A DNA stretch of 64,000 bases from Streptomyces sp. Ru71 (GTDB lineage: Bacteria > Actinomycetota > Actinomycetes > Streptomycetales > Streptomycetaceae): NCBI RefSeq assembly GCF_002920535.1, contig NZ_PQSS01000023.1:38331-102330 (forward strand), in the 5' to 3' direction. The notes under the pieces were generated by a model, which was not told where the DNA came from, ran no database searches, and was given only the letters and a program-made list of their open reading frames with translations. This document shows positions 36,261-43,838 of this stretch, piece after piece. Both the position numbers and the translations under genes were made by a program. Positions within the stretch are counted from its first letter, which is position 1, and the number at the start of each line of letters is the position of its first letter.

Positions 36261-37034
36261 ATGACCGGCGTTTCCACCCTCGACCGTCCCCCGCGGCCCG
36301 CCGCGCCCACCCGCTACACCGTCACCCTCGCCCGGGACGAGGACGACGTGCGTGCCGCGCAGCGGCTGCGGCACGACGTCTTCGCCGGGGAGATGGGCGC
36401 CCTGCTCACCACCCCCGAGCCCGGGTACGACATGGACGCCTTCGACGCGTACTGCGATCACCTGCTGGTGCGCGAGGAGATCAGCGGCCAGGTCGTCGGT
36501 ACCTACCGGCTGCTGCCGCCCGAGCGCGCCGCCGTCGCCGGCCGGCTGTACTCCGAGGGCGAGTTCGACCTCACCGCGCTCGACGCGATCCGCCCCGGCC
36601 TGGTCGAGGTCGGCCGCTCCTGCGTCCACCCCGACCACCGCGACGGCGCCGTCATCGGCCTGATCTGGGCCGGCATCGCCCGCTACATGGTCGACCACGG
36701 CCACGAGTGGCTGGCCGGCTGCTGCTCCCTGCCGCTCGCGGACGGCGGCACCCTCGCCGCCGCCACCTGGGACCGGATGCGCGAGCGGCACCTCGCCCCG
36801 CAGGAGTTCCGGGTCCGGCCGCTGCTGCCGTGGACCGCGCCCACCGCGCCCGCGCCGGCCTCCCGCGCCGAGCTGCCCGCCCTGCTGCGCGGCTATCTGC
36901 GGCTGGGCGCCTGGGTGTGCGGGGAGCCCGCCCACGACCCGGACTTCGGGGTCGCCGACCTGTACGTGCTGCTGCCGATGCGCCGGGTCGACCCGCGCTA
37001 TCTGCGGCACTTCCTCTCCCTCGTCCCGGCCTGA
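36261..37034 (+). CDS. olsB: L-ornithine N-alpha-acyltransferase (OlsB-like, GNAT fold)
   Basis: A 257-residue member of the OlsB/hemolysin-like GNAT group. The block RYTVTLARDEDDVRAAQRLRHDVFAGEMGALL starts the domain, followed by FDAYCDHLLVREEISGQVVGTYRLLPPERA and the core LVEVGRSCVHPDHRDGAVIGLIWAGIARYM. The enzyme moves a 3-hydroxyacyl chain from ACP to ornithine, giving lyso-ornithine lipid. The next gene, an acyltransferase, overlaps by one base (TGATG at 37032-37036) and would add the second chain, so the pair is an ornithine-lipid operon. ATG 36261 is preceded by AGGAG, which lies in one arm of an inverted repeat. Confidence 0.88.
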   Translation: MTGVSTLDRPPRPAAPTRYTVTLARDEDDVRAAQRLRHDVFAGEMGALLTTPEPGYDMDAFDAYCDHLLVREEISGQVVGTYRLLPPERAAVAGRLYSEGEFDLTALDAIRPGLVEVGRSCVHPDHRDGAVIGLIWAGIARYMVDHGHEWLAGCCSLPLADGGTLAAATWDRMRERHLAPQEFRVRPLLPWTAPTAPAPASRAELPALLRGYLRLGAWVCGEPAHDPDFGVADLYVLLPMRRVDPRYLRHFLSLVPA

Positions 37035-37894
37035 TGAGCGTCTGGCTGCCCAGCGCCCCCTGCACCCCGGGGGCGTGCGTGGAGGCGAGCGCCCGCGCCG
37101 CAGCCGTACCGCGGGCGGTGCTGCGGCTGACCGGGGTGCTGCTCCTGCTGCTCGCCGGCATCGCCCTGTCACCGCTGGGTGGGAGGATCCCGGCGGCGGC
37201 CGTGCGGCGCTGGTGCCGGTGGATCGTGCGCGCGGCGGGCGTGCGGATACGAATGACCGGCACCGCCGCCGCCTCCACCGGCGGTGTGCTGCTGGTCGCC
37301 AACCACATCTCCTGGCTGGACATCCCGCTGCTGGCCGCGGTGCGCCCCGCCCGCATGCTCGCCAAGGCCGAGATACGCCACTGGCCCGTCGCCGGGGCGC
37401 TGGCCGCGCGCGGCGGCGCGCTGTTCATCGACCGGGACCGGCTGCGCGCCCTGCCCGGCACCGTCGCCCGCATCGCGGACGCGCTGCGCGCCGGGCACGC
37501 CGTCGCGGTCTTCCCCGAGGGCAGCACCTGGTGCGGCCGGGCCCAGGGCCGCTTCCGCCGGGCCGCCTTCCAGGCGGCGCTGGACGCGGCCGTACCGGTG
37601 CAGCCGGTGCGCATCCGCTACCGCCAGGCCGGCGGGGCCGTGAGCACGGCGCCCGCGTTCGTCGGAACGGACCCGCTGCTGGCGTCCGTGTGGCGGGTGG
37701 TCACGGCACGCAAGCTGGTGGCCGAGGTCGAGGTGTGCTGCCCGCTCCGGCCCGGCGCGCACGCCGACCGCCGGGCACTGGCCGATGCCGCGCACCGCCT
37801 CACACAGGACGTGCGGCACGGCGCACCAGCACCGGGGCGGGGTCCGACGGCGGACCGGAGCGAGACCGGGCCACGCCTCGGGCACGCGGTCTGA
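37034..37894 (+). CDS. olsA: 1-acyl-sn-glycerol-3-phosphate-type acyltransferase (OlsA-like)
   Basis: A 286-residue PlsC-fold enzyme. One N-terminal helix (VLRLTGVLLLLLAGIALSPL) anchors it to the membrane. The catalytic NHxxxxD box is VANHISWLDIPLL, followed by AKAEIRHWPVAGALAARGGALFIDRDR and the glycerol-binding VAVFPEGSTW. Beside olsB the expected reaction is O-acylation of lyso-ornithine lipid to ornithine lipid. ATG 37034 shares its A with the olsB stop. The C-terminal 40 residues (PAPGRGPTADRSETG) are disordered. Phosphate-free lipids of this type often replace phospholipids under phosphate limitation; no PHO box was seen. Confidence 0.88.
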   Translation: MSVWLPSAPCTPGACVEASARAAAVPRAVLRLTGVLLLLLAGIALSPLGGRIPAAAVRRWCRWIVRAAGVRIRMTGTAAASTGGVLLVANHISWLDIPLLAAVRPARMLAKAEIRHWPVAGALAARGGALFIDRDRLRALPGTVARIADALRAGHAVAVFPEGSTWCGRAQGRFRRAAFQAALDAAVPVQPVRIRYRQAGGAVSTAPAFVGTDPLLASVWRVVTARKLVAEVEVCCPLRPGAHADRRALADAAHRLTQDVRHGAPAPGRGPTADRSETGPRLGHAV

Positions 37895-38007
37895 CCCCGC
37901 CCGCCGAGGCCTCTCGTCACGACTCGGGGTCGTCGAGCCACCGGCCCAGCGGACCGAGGTCGAGGTTCGCGCGGCTCAGGTCGCAGCCCGGCCCCTCGTG
38001 CGGACCG

Positions 38008-40341
38008 TCAGCCGTCCAGTGCCCGTGCCAGGTACGGTGCCGTCGCGCTGCCCTTGGCGCGGGCGACCTCCCCGGGGGTGCCCGCCGCCACGATCCGGCC
38101 GCCCGCGTCGCCGCCGCCCGGCCCCAGGTCGATCACCCGGTCGGCACCGGCGACCACCGTCATGTCGTGCTCGACGACGACCACCGTGTGCCCGGCGTCC
38201 ACCAGACCGTGCAGCTGGCGCATCAGCACCTCCACGTCGGCCGGGTGCAGCCCGGTCGTCGGCTCGTCCAGCAGGTACAGCGTGTGACCGCGCCGGCCGC
38301 GCTGCAGCTCGCTCGCCAGCTTGATGCGCTGCGCCTCACCGCCGGACAGCTCCGTCGCCGGCTGCCCGAGCCGCAGATAGCCGAGCCCCACGTCCAGCAG
38401 TGTCCCCAGGCTGCGCGCGGCGGCCGGGGTGTCGGCGAAGAACTCCGCCGCCGCCTCCACCGTCAGGTCCAGCGCCTCGGCGATCGTCCGCCCCCGGTAC
38501 GTCACCCGCAGCGTCTCGGGGTTGTAGCGGGCGCCGCCGCAGTCCGGGCACGGCGCGTAGGTGCTCGGCAGGAACAGCAGCTCCACGCTGACGAAGCCCT
38601 CGCCCTGGCAGGTCTCGCAGCGCCCGCCCGGCACGTTGAAGGAGAACCGGCCCGCCCCGTAACCCCGGGCGCGCGCCTCGTCCGTGGCCGCGAAGACCTT
38701 CCGTACGACGTCGAACAGGCCGGTGTACGTCGCCAGGTTGGAGCGCGGGGTCCGGCCGATCGGCTTCTGGTCCACCGACACCAGCCGGCCCACGCCCGGC
38801 AGGTCCTGCGTGATCTGGCCGACCAGCGTCGACTTGCCGGAACCCGACACTCCGGTGACGGCCGTGAACACGCCCAGCGGGAACTCGACGGTCACCCCCC
38901 GCAGATTGTGCCGGGTGACCGGGCCGACCGTCAGATTCCCCCGCGGGGTCCGCACCTCGCGCACCGGCGCGGGGGAGCCGTCGAACAGGAAGCGCGCCGT
39001 CGCCGACTCCGCCACCTCCGCCAGCCCGGCGACCGGCCCGCTGTGCAGCACCCGCCCGCCGTGCTCGCCGGCCCGCGGCCCCACGTCCACCAGCCAGTCG
39101 GCGCCGCGCACCACGTCCAGGTGGTGCTCGACCACGAACACCGAGTTCCCGGCCGCCTTCAGCCGCGCCAGCACCGTCAGCAGCGCCTCGGTGTCCGCCG
39201 GGTGCAGCCCCGCCGACGGCTCGTCCAGGACGTACACCACCCCGAACAGCCCCGAGCGCAGCTGTGTCGCCAGCCGCAGCCGCTGCAGCTCGCCCGCCGA
39301 GAGGGTGGGCGTGGCCCGGTCCAGGCTGAGGTAGCCCAGGCCCAGCTCGACGACGGGGGCGATCCGGGACTTCAGGTCCTCGGTGAGGACGCGGGCCGTC
39401 TCGCCGTCGGCGGTCAGCGTGTCCGCCAGCTCCGCCAGTGGCAGCGCCGCCAGCTCGGCGATCGTGCGGCCCGCGAAGGTCACCGCCAGCGCCTCGGGCC
39501 GCAGCCGGCTGCCCCCGCAGGCCGGGCAGGGCGTGCTGCTCAGGAACCGCTCCGCCTTCGCCCGCAGCGTCTGGCTCCTGGAGTCCGCGAACGTCTTGAG
39601 CACATACCGCCGCGCGCTCATGTACGTCCCCTGGTACGGCCGTTGGATGCGGTCGGCGTCCCGCACCGGGTGCACGGTCACCACCGGCTGCTCGTCGGTG
39701 AACAGGATCCACTCCCGCTGCCCGGCGGGCAGCTCCCGCCAGGGCCGGTCCACGTCGTACCCGAGCGCGTCGAGGATGTCCCGCAGGTTCTTGCCCTGCC
39801 AGGCGCCCGGCCAGGCGGCGATCGCGCCCTCCCGGATCGACAGCGAGGGGTCCGGCACCAGCAACTCCTCGCTGGTGTCGTGCACATGGCCGAGGCCATG
39901 GCAGGCGGGGCAGGCGCCGGCCGCCGTGTTCGGCGAGAACGCGTCGGAGTCGAGCCGTGCGGCGCCGGGCGGATAGGTGCCGGCCCGGGAGAACAGCATC
40001 CGCAGCGAGTTGGACAGGTTGGTCACCGTGCCCACCGAGGAACGCGAGGTCGGCGCCGAGCGGCGCTGCTCCAGTGACACCGCCGGCGGCAGCCCGGTGA
40101 TCTCGCCCACCTTGGGCGCCCCCACCTGGTGGATCAGCCGCCGAGCGTACGGCGCCACCGACTCGAAGTACCGGCGCTGCGCCTCGGCGTAGATCGTCCC
40201 GAACGCCAGGGACGACTTCCCCGACCCGGACACCCCGGTGAACACGGCGACCACGTCACGCGGGATGTCGACGTCCACGCCCTTCAGGTTGTGCTCACGG
40301 GCGCCGCGGACCCGGACGTACGGGTCGTGGGTGCTGTGCAT
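38008..40341 (-). CDS. UvrA-like ABC ATPase, short class (UvrA2 / drug-resistance type)
   Basis: A 777-residue UvrA paralogue with two ABC ATPase halves. Walker A motifs are GVSGSGKSSLAFG (near 36) and GVSGSGKSTLVGQ (near 490). Signature loops are TLSAGELQRLRLATQL (Ala for the usual Gly) and ELSGGEAQRIKLASEL. Zinc-finger pairs are CPACHGLG, CPACGGSRL, CETCQGEGF and CPDCGGARY. It is about 170-200 residues shorter than repair UvrA, in line with loss of the UvrB-contact region. Such proteins occur with DNA-targeting antibiotic producers and may protect DNA or move intercalators. It therefore should not be called the housekeeping uvrA. It starts at ATG 40341. Confidence 0.88.
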   Translation of the reverse strand: MHSTHDPYVRVRGAREHNLKGVDVDIPRDVVAVFTGVSGSGKSSLAFGTIYAEAQRRYFESVAPYARRLIHQVGAPKVGEITGLPPAVSLEQRRSAPTSRSSVGTVTNLSNSLRMLFSRAGTYPPGAARLDSDAFSPNTAAGACPACHGLGHVHDTSEELLVPDPSLSIREGAIAAWPGAWQGKNLRDILDALGYDVDRPWRELPAGQREWILFTDEQPVVTVHPVRDADRIQRPYQGTYMSARRYVLKTFADSRSQTLRAKAERFLSSTPCPACGGSRLRPEALAVTFAGRTIAELAALPLAELADTLTADGETARVLTEDLKSRIAPVVELGLGYLSLDRATPTLSAGELQRLRLATQLRSGLFGVVYVLDEPSAGLHPADTEALLTVLARLKAAGNSVFVVEHHLDVVRGADWLVDVGPRAGEHGGRVLHSGPVAGLAEVAESATARFLFDGSPAPVREVRTPRGNLTVGPVTRHNLRGVTVEFPLGVFTAVTGVSGSGKSTLVGQITQDLPGVGRLVSVDQKPIGRTPRSNLATYTGLFDVVRKVFAATDEARARGYGAGRFSFNVPGGRCETCQGEGFVSVELLFLPSTYAPCPDCGGARYNPETLRVTYRGRTIAEALDLTVEAAAEFFADTPAAARSLGTLLDVGLGYLRLGQPATELSGGEAQRIKLASELQRGRRGHTLYLLDEPTTGLHPADVEVLMRQLHGLVDAGHTVVVVEHDMTVVAGADRVIDLGPGGGDAGGRIVAAGTPGEVARAKGSATAPYLARALDG

Positions 40342-40404
40342 GGCGGTGACTCCGTACGACTGCTGGGGGCGGACCCGGCTGCTGGGGGGACAAACCCCGC
40401 GATT

Positions 40405-41400
40405 CTATGCGAACAGCGTGGCCAGCCGCCGATGGGAGTCCAGCAGCGCCGCCCGGTCGTAGGTGCTGGTGGTGACGAGCACCTCCTGCGCCTCCGTCTC
40501 CTTCAGCAGCGTCTCCAGTTCGGCGGCGACCTGCTCCTCGGTGCCGGCGATGTGCCCGGTGAGCCCCGACTCGTACAGGCCGCGCTCCTTGGCGGTCATC
40601 GTGCGGGCCTCCACCGCCTCGGCGGGCGGCAGCGGCGGGAAGGTGCCGTGCGTGCGGGAGTACGCCATCGACCAGGCCTCCGGCAGCAGGAGCCGACGGG
40701 CCGCCTGCTCCGTCGCGGCCACGGCGATCGTGCCGGAGACCACCACGTACGGCTCGCTCGCCCAGGGCGAGGGCCAAAAGCGCTCGCGGTAGGTGCCGAT
40801 GCCGCGCCGCATCCTCTCGCGGTCGCGCAGGTCGCCGATCACCAGGGGCAGGCCGAGCCGGGCCGCGATGGCCGCGCCCTCGCCCATGGCCAGCACGAAC
40901 GGCGGCACGCTGAGCCCCTCCGCGGGCCGCGCGTGCACCCCGGTCGGGGAGGTGCCGCTGAACCAGCCGAGCAGCTCCCGCAGTTGCGCGGCGAAGTCCT
41001 CGGCGTCGCCCTTGTCGCGGCCGAGCGCCTTGCGCACCCCGTCGGTGAAGCCGACCGAGCGGCCGAGCCCCATGTCGATCCGGCCGGGGAAGAGCGACTC
41101 CAGCACCCCGAACTGCTCGGCGACGACCAGGGGCTGGTGGTTGGGGAGCATCACCCCGCCGGTGCCGACACGGATGCGCTCCGTCGCGCCGGCCACCGCC
41201 GCGGCCAGCACCGTCGGCGCGGAGCCGGCCACGCCCGGCACGCCGTGGTGCTCCGACACCCAGAACCGGTGGTAGCCGAGCCGCTCCACCTCCCGCGCGA
41301 GACGCACGGTGGCGCGCAGCGCCTCGCCGGGAGGGTGCCCCTCGCGGGTGCGGGAGCGGTCGAGGACGGAGAAACGGGTCCGGGTGATCAGCGCACTCAC
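40405..41400 (-). CDS. LLM-class flavin-dependent oxidoreductase
   Basis: A 331-residue bacterial-luciferase-like monooxygenase, starting at ATG 41400. Blocks are ATVRLAREVERLGYHRFWVSEHHGVPGVAGSAPTVLAAAVAGATERIRVGTGGVMLPNHQPLVVAEQFGVLESLFPGRIDMGLGRSVGF, the classic first half of LLM proteins, and a C-terminal GHIAGTEEQVAAELETLLKETEAQEVLVTT. It uses reduced FMN or F420 to act on an unknown substrate. It is 63 bases upstream of the UvrA-like gene on the same strand, so co-transcription is possible. Confidence 0.88.
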   Translation of the reverse strand: MSALITRTRFSVLDRSRTREGHPPGEALRATVRLAREVERLGYHRFWVSEHHGVPGVAGSAPTVLAAAVAGATERIRVGTGGVMLPNHQPLVVAEQFGVLESLFPGRIDMGLGRSVGFTDGVRKALGRDKGDAEDFAAQLRELLGWFSGTSPTGVHARPAEGLSVPPFVLAMGEGAAIAARLGLPLVIGDLRDRERMRRGIGTYRERFWPSPWASEPYVVVSGTIAVAATEQAARRLLLPEAWSMAYSRTHGTFPPLPPAEAVEARTMTAKERGLYESGLTGHIAGTEEQVAAELETLLKETEAQEVLVTTSTYDRAALLDSHRRLATLFA

Positions 41401-41585
41401 ATCGGTGTCAACGCCCCTGGTTCCGGGGGATTCCCGCCGTCACGCCGCGTGAGCGGATGGACACGCCGGCGCGGGTCCGGGCGCGCGAACGGTGGATTCT
41501 CCATAACCCAGCCCGCCGGTCCGCGTTGCATCTGTTGCGGGCGAGGGCCCGCGTTTCTCTCATCTGTGGAAGGCAGGGAAACCTC

Positions 41586-42278
41586 ATGAAGCGGGTTACC
41601 CGCAACACCCTGATCGCGGTGGCAGCCGCGTCCGGCGCGATGGCCATGGTCCCGGCGGCGCACGCCGACTCGACGGCCGACGGCACCGTGGCCGGTTCGC
41701 CCGGTGTCGGCTCCGGCAACGGCATCCAGCTCCCGGTGGCGGTGCCGGTGAACGTGTGCGGCAACAGCGTCGACGTGGTGGGTCTGCTCAACCCCGCGTT
41801 CGGCAACAGCTGCGCCACCAAGGGCGGCTCGGGCCACAAGTCCGGTGGCGCCTCGGCCGAGCAGGTCACGAAGGACTCGCCCGGCGTGATCTCCGGCAAC
41901 GGCGTCCAGCTGCCGGTGGACCTGCCGGTGAACGTCAGCGGCAACACGGCGAACATCGTCGGCATCGACAACCCGGTCTTCGGCAACGAGTCGTCCAACA
42001 CCTCCGGTGAGCGCCCCGAGGAGCCCACCGAGCCGCGGACGCCGCCGGCCAGGCCGAGCGAGCCGGTCGACAACACGGTGCCGCCGGTGCACGCCGAGCC
42101 GCCCGCCCCCGACCACGAGCCGGCCCTGGTGCGCACCCCGGTGCGGGAGGAGACCGCCGTCGGCACCCTCGCCGAGACCGGCTCCGACGGCCTGTTCCCG
42201 GCCGCGATGGCGAGCGGGGCGCTGCTGCTGGGCGGTGCGGCCCTGTACCGGCGCTACCGGCCGGGCGCCGAGGGCTGA
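41586..42278 (+). CDS. Long chaplin with two chaplin domains and LAETG sorting signal
   Basis: A 230-residue cell-wall protein. A Sec signal (RNTLIAVAAASGAMAMVPAAHA) is followed by chaplin domain 1 (SPGVGSGNGIQLPVAVPVNVCGNSVDVVGLLNPAFGNSC) and domain 2 (SPGVISGNGVQLPVDLPVNVSGNTANIVGIDNPVFGNES). A Pro/Glu-rich wall-spanning stretch, the sorting signal LAETG, a helix (LFPAAMASGALLLGGAALY) and a basic tail RRYRP end it. It matches ChpA/B/C of S. coelicolor, which sortase E fixes to the wall to coat aerial hyphae. Domain 1 has both conserved Cys; domain 2 has Ser and Glu-Ser in their place. ATG 41586 has AGGGA upstream. Confidence 0.92.
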   Translation: MKRVTRNTLIAVAAASGAMAMVPAAHADSTADGTVAGSPGVGSGNGIQLPVAVPVNVCGNSVDVVGLLNPAFGNSCATKGGSGHKSGGASAEQVTKDSPGVISGNGVQLPVDLPVNVSGNTANIVGIDNPVFGNESSNTSGERPEEPTEPRTPPARPSEPVDNTVPPVHAEPPAPDHEPALVRTPVREETAVGTLAETGSDGLFPAAMASGALLLGGAALYRRYRPGAEG

Positions 42279-42290
42279 TCAGCGGGTCAC

Positions 42291-42340
42291 GTCCGGCAGC
42301 CTGCCCGAACGGTCCACGCCGTGCGGGCAGGCTGCCGGAC
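42291..42340. terminator. Bidirectional terminator between convergent genes
   Basis: A perfect 17-base-pair inverted repeat: GTCCGGCAGCCTGCCCG (42291-42307) and CGGGCAGGCTGCCGGAC (42324-42340) with a 16-base loop. It lies between the chaplin stop and the stop of the opposing 2Fe-2S gene and probably ends both transcripts. Confidence 0.75.
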
Positions 42341-42353
42341 GCCGTGCGGGAAG

Positions 42354-42818
42354 CTACCTGCGGGCCCCCGGCCGCCGGATGACCTGCAACTCCAGCGTCA
42401 CCGGCGGCGCGGCCACGCCGGGGCCGCCCGCCGCGGCCCAGTCGATGACCTCCTGGGTGCAGTCGTCGTCCGTGGCGAACCCCACCCACACGGCCCGTCC
42501 GCCGGCCCGGCGTCCCGCGGCCGACGGCTGGACGACGATGACGTTCGCCTGGTCGCAGGGGCCGAGGCAGTCGGTCGTACGGACCTGGAAGCCGTGCTCG
42601 GCCGCCGCGGCGCGCAGCCGCTGCAGCTGCCAGGCGTGATCGGTGCCGGGGTGCTTGCGGGCGTTGCCGCAGCAGCAGCCCCGGCACACGACGAGCGTGC
42701 AGGGCCGCTGCCCGGCCGCGCCGAGGAAGGCCCGACGGGGCGCGGTGGACCGGGCGGCGGGGACGGTGGACCGGGTGGTGGACCGGACGGGGGATCGCAT
42801 GGGAGAAGCATGATCCAT
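42354..42818 (-). CDS. (2Fe-2S) thioredoxin-like ferredoxin domain protein
   Basis: A 154-residue protein. The N-terminal 35 residues are Arg/Thr/Ser-rich and disordered. The domain holds LVVCRGCCCGNARKHPGTDHAWQLQRLRAAAAEHGFQVRTTDCLGPCDQANVIVVQ, where the first Cys group and DCLGPC would bind a 2Fe-2S cluster as in thioredoxin-like ferredoxins. It ends with a short helix (CTQEVIDWAAAG). An electron-transfer or cobalamin-related role is known for relatives; none is proven here. ATG 42818 and ATG 42800 are both possible and neither has a clear ribosome-binding site. Confidence 0.78.
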   Translation of the reverse strand: MDHASPMRSPVRSTTRSTVPAARSTAPRRAFLGAAGQRPCTLVVCRGCCCGNARKHPGTDHAWQLQRLRAAAAEHGFQVRTTDCLGPCDQANVIVVQPSAAGRRAGGRAVWVGFATDDDCTQEVIDWAAAGGPGVAAPPVTLELQVIRRPGARR

Positions 42819-42841
42819 ACGGCGGGGCTAGGGTGGACCGC

Positions 42842-43342
42842 GTGACTGTTACGTCCCGCACGTCCCGCCGTCCGCTGGCCGTGTTCGACCTCGACAACAC
42901 ACTCGCCGACACGGCGCACCGCCAGCGGTTCCTGGAGCGCAAGCCCCGTGACTGGGACGGCTTCTTCGCCGCCGCGCCGCAGGACCCGCCGCTCGCGGAG
43001 GGCGTCGCGCTGGCCGTGGACAGCGCCCGGGAGTGCGAGGTCGTCTATCTCACCGGGCGGCCCGAGCGGTACCGGGCCGACACGCTGGACTGGCTGGCGG
43101 AGCACGGGCTGCCCGAGGGGCGCGTGTACATGCGGCGCGACGAGGACCGCCGGCCCGCCCGGCGCACCAAGCTGGAGACCCTGCGCCGGCTCGCCCGCAG
43201 CCGCGAGATCCGGGTCCTCGTGGACGACGACGAGCTGGTGTGCGACGACGCCGAGCGGGAGGGGTTCACCGTGCTGCGGGCGCGCTGGGCCACCCCGTCG
43301 ACCGAGCTGAAGGTGGCCCAGGAGCGGGAAGGCCGTACCTGA
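42842..43342 (+). CDS. HAD-superfamily phosphatase (PNKP 3'-phosphatase-like)
   Basis: A 166-residue single HAD domain. Motif I is VFDLDNTLADT (two Asp), motif II is VYLTGRPE (Thr), motif III Lys is likely in RRTKLETLRRL, and motif IV is RVLVDDDELVCDDA. DTAHRQRFLERKPRDWDGFFAA after motif I resembles the phosphatase domain of polynucleotide kinase/phosphatase and related acid phosphatases. The substrate is unknown. GTG 42842 was preferred because AGGGTGG lies about seven bases upstream; GTG 42833 is the alternative. It is divergent from the 2Fe-2S gene with a gap of only 23 bases. Confidence 0.82.
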   Translation: MTVTSRTSRRPLAVFDLDNTLADTAHRQRFLERKPRDWDGFFAAAPQDPPLAEGVALAVDSARECEVVYLTGRPERYRADTLDWLAEHGLPEGRVYMRRDEDRRPARRTKLETLRRLARSREIRVLVDDDELVCDDAEREGFTVLRARWATPSTELKVAQEREGRT

Positions 43343-43360
43343 TCCGGTGGGCCGGCCGGC

Positions 43361-43576
43361 TCAGTCCGACTCCTCCAGGCGGAAGCCCACCTTCAGTCCG
43401 ACCTGCCAGTGGGCGATCTCCCCGTTCTCGATCTGCCCGCGCACCTGTGTCACCTCGAACCAGTCCAGGTTGCGCAGGGTCTGCGAGGCGCGGGCGATGC
43501 CGTTGCGAATCGCTGTGTCGACACCGTCGGGTGAGGTGCCGACGATCTCCGTGACCCGGTAGGTGTGGTTCGACAT
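43361..43576 (-). CDS. Dodecin (flavin storage protein)
   Basis: A 71-residue dodecin of standard size: YRVTEIVGTSPDGVDTAIRNGIARASQTLRNLDWFEVTQVRGQIENGEIAHWQVGLKVGFRLEE. The Trp in LDWFEV stacks on the flavin and the Gln in HWQVGLKVGFRLE contacts it. Dodecins form hollow dodecamers that store or buffer riboflavin, FMN or FAD. ATG 43576 has GAGGAGC upstream. The gene converges on the HAD gene. Confidence 0.93.
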   Translation of the reverse strand: MSNHTYRVTEIVGTSPDGVDTAIRNGIARASQTLRNLDWFEVTQVRGQIENGEIAHWQVGLKVGFRLEESD

Positions 43577-43699
43577 GCGGGTGCTCCTCTCGCGGGGCGG
43601 TGGCCACGCGTGTGTCACGCGTCACTCCACCGTGCCCCAAGGTGCGGCTCGGCGCGAGGCGTCCGCCCCGGCCCGGGTGCGCTTTACCCGGGGAAACCC

Positions 43700-43729
43700 T
43701 TGACCCCTCGTATTGGTCCATACCAAAAT
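43700..43729 (+). promoter_or_regulatory. Promoter with DasR/GntR-like operator
   Basis: TTGACC at 43700-43705 could be a -35 box, with CAAAAT at 43724-43729 as -10, 18 bases apart. Between and over them is TTGGTCCATACCAA (43713-43726), an inverted repeat. Its inner TGGTCCATACCA matches the dre-type TGGTCTAGACCA at 10 of 12 positions. A repressor bound there would block polymerase at the downstream lipoprotein gene. Confidence 0.5.
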
Positions 43730-43838
43730 CCGGCACACCCGTTCGAGTCACTCGCTCGTCCCCCACGTCGGGTCTCGTTTCCCTGCCCGCGGCTGTCCGC
43801 AGCCGAAAGCCCTGAGACCAGGACCCCGGGAGCCCCTC

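Noticed and set aside
37034..37894. Calling this a housekeeping plsC
   Set aside because: The one-base overlap with an OlsB-type gene makes ornithine-lipid synthesis the better reading.
37919..38030. Possible C-terminal gene fragment on the minus strand, ending DLGPLGRWLDDPES
   Set aside because: It looks protein-like for about 45 residues but has no start codon and overlaps the end of the UvrA-like gene. Too short to call a pseudogene.
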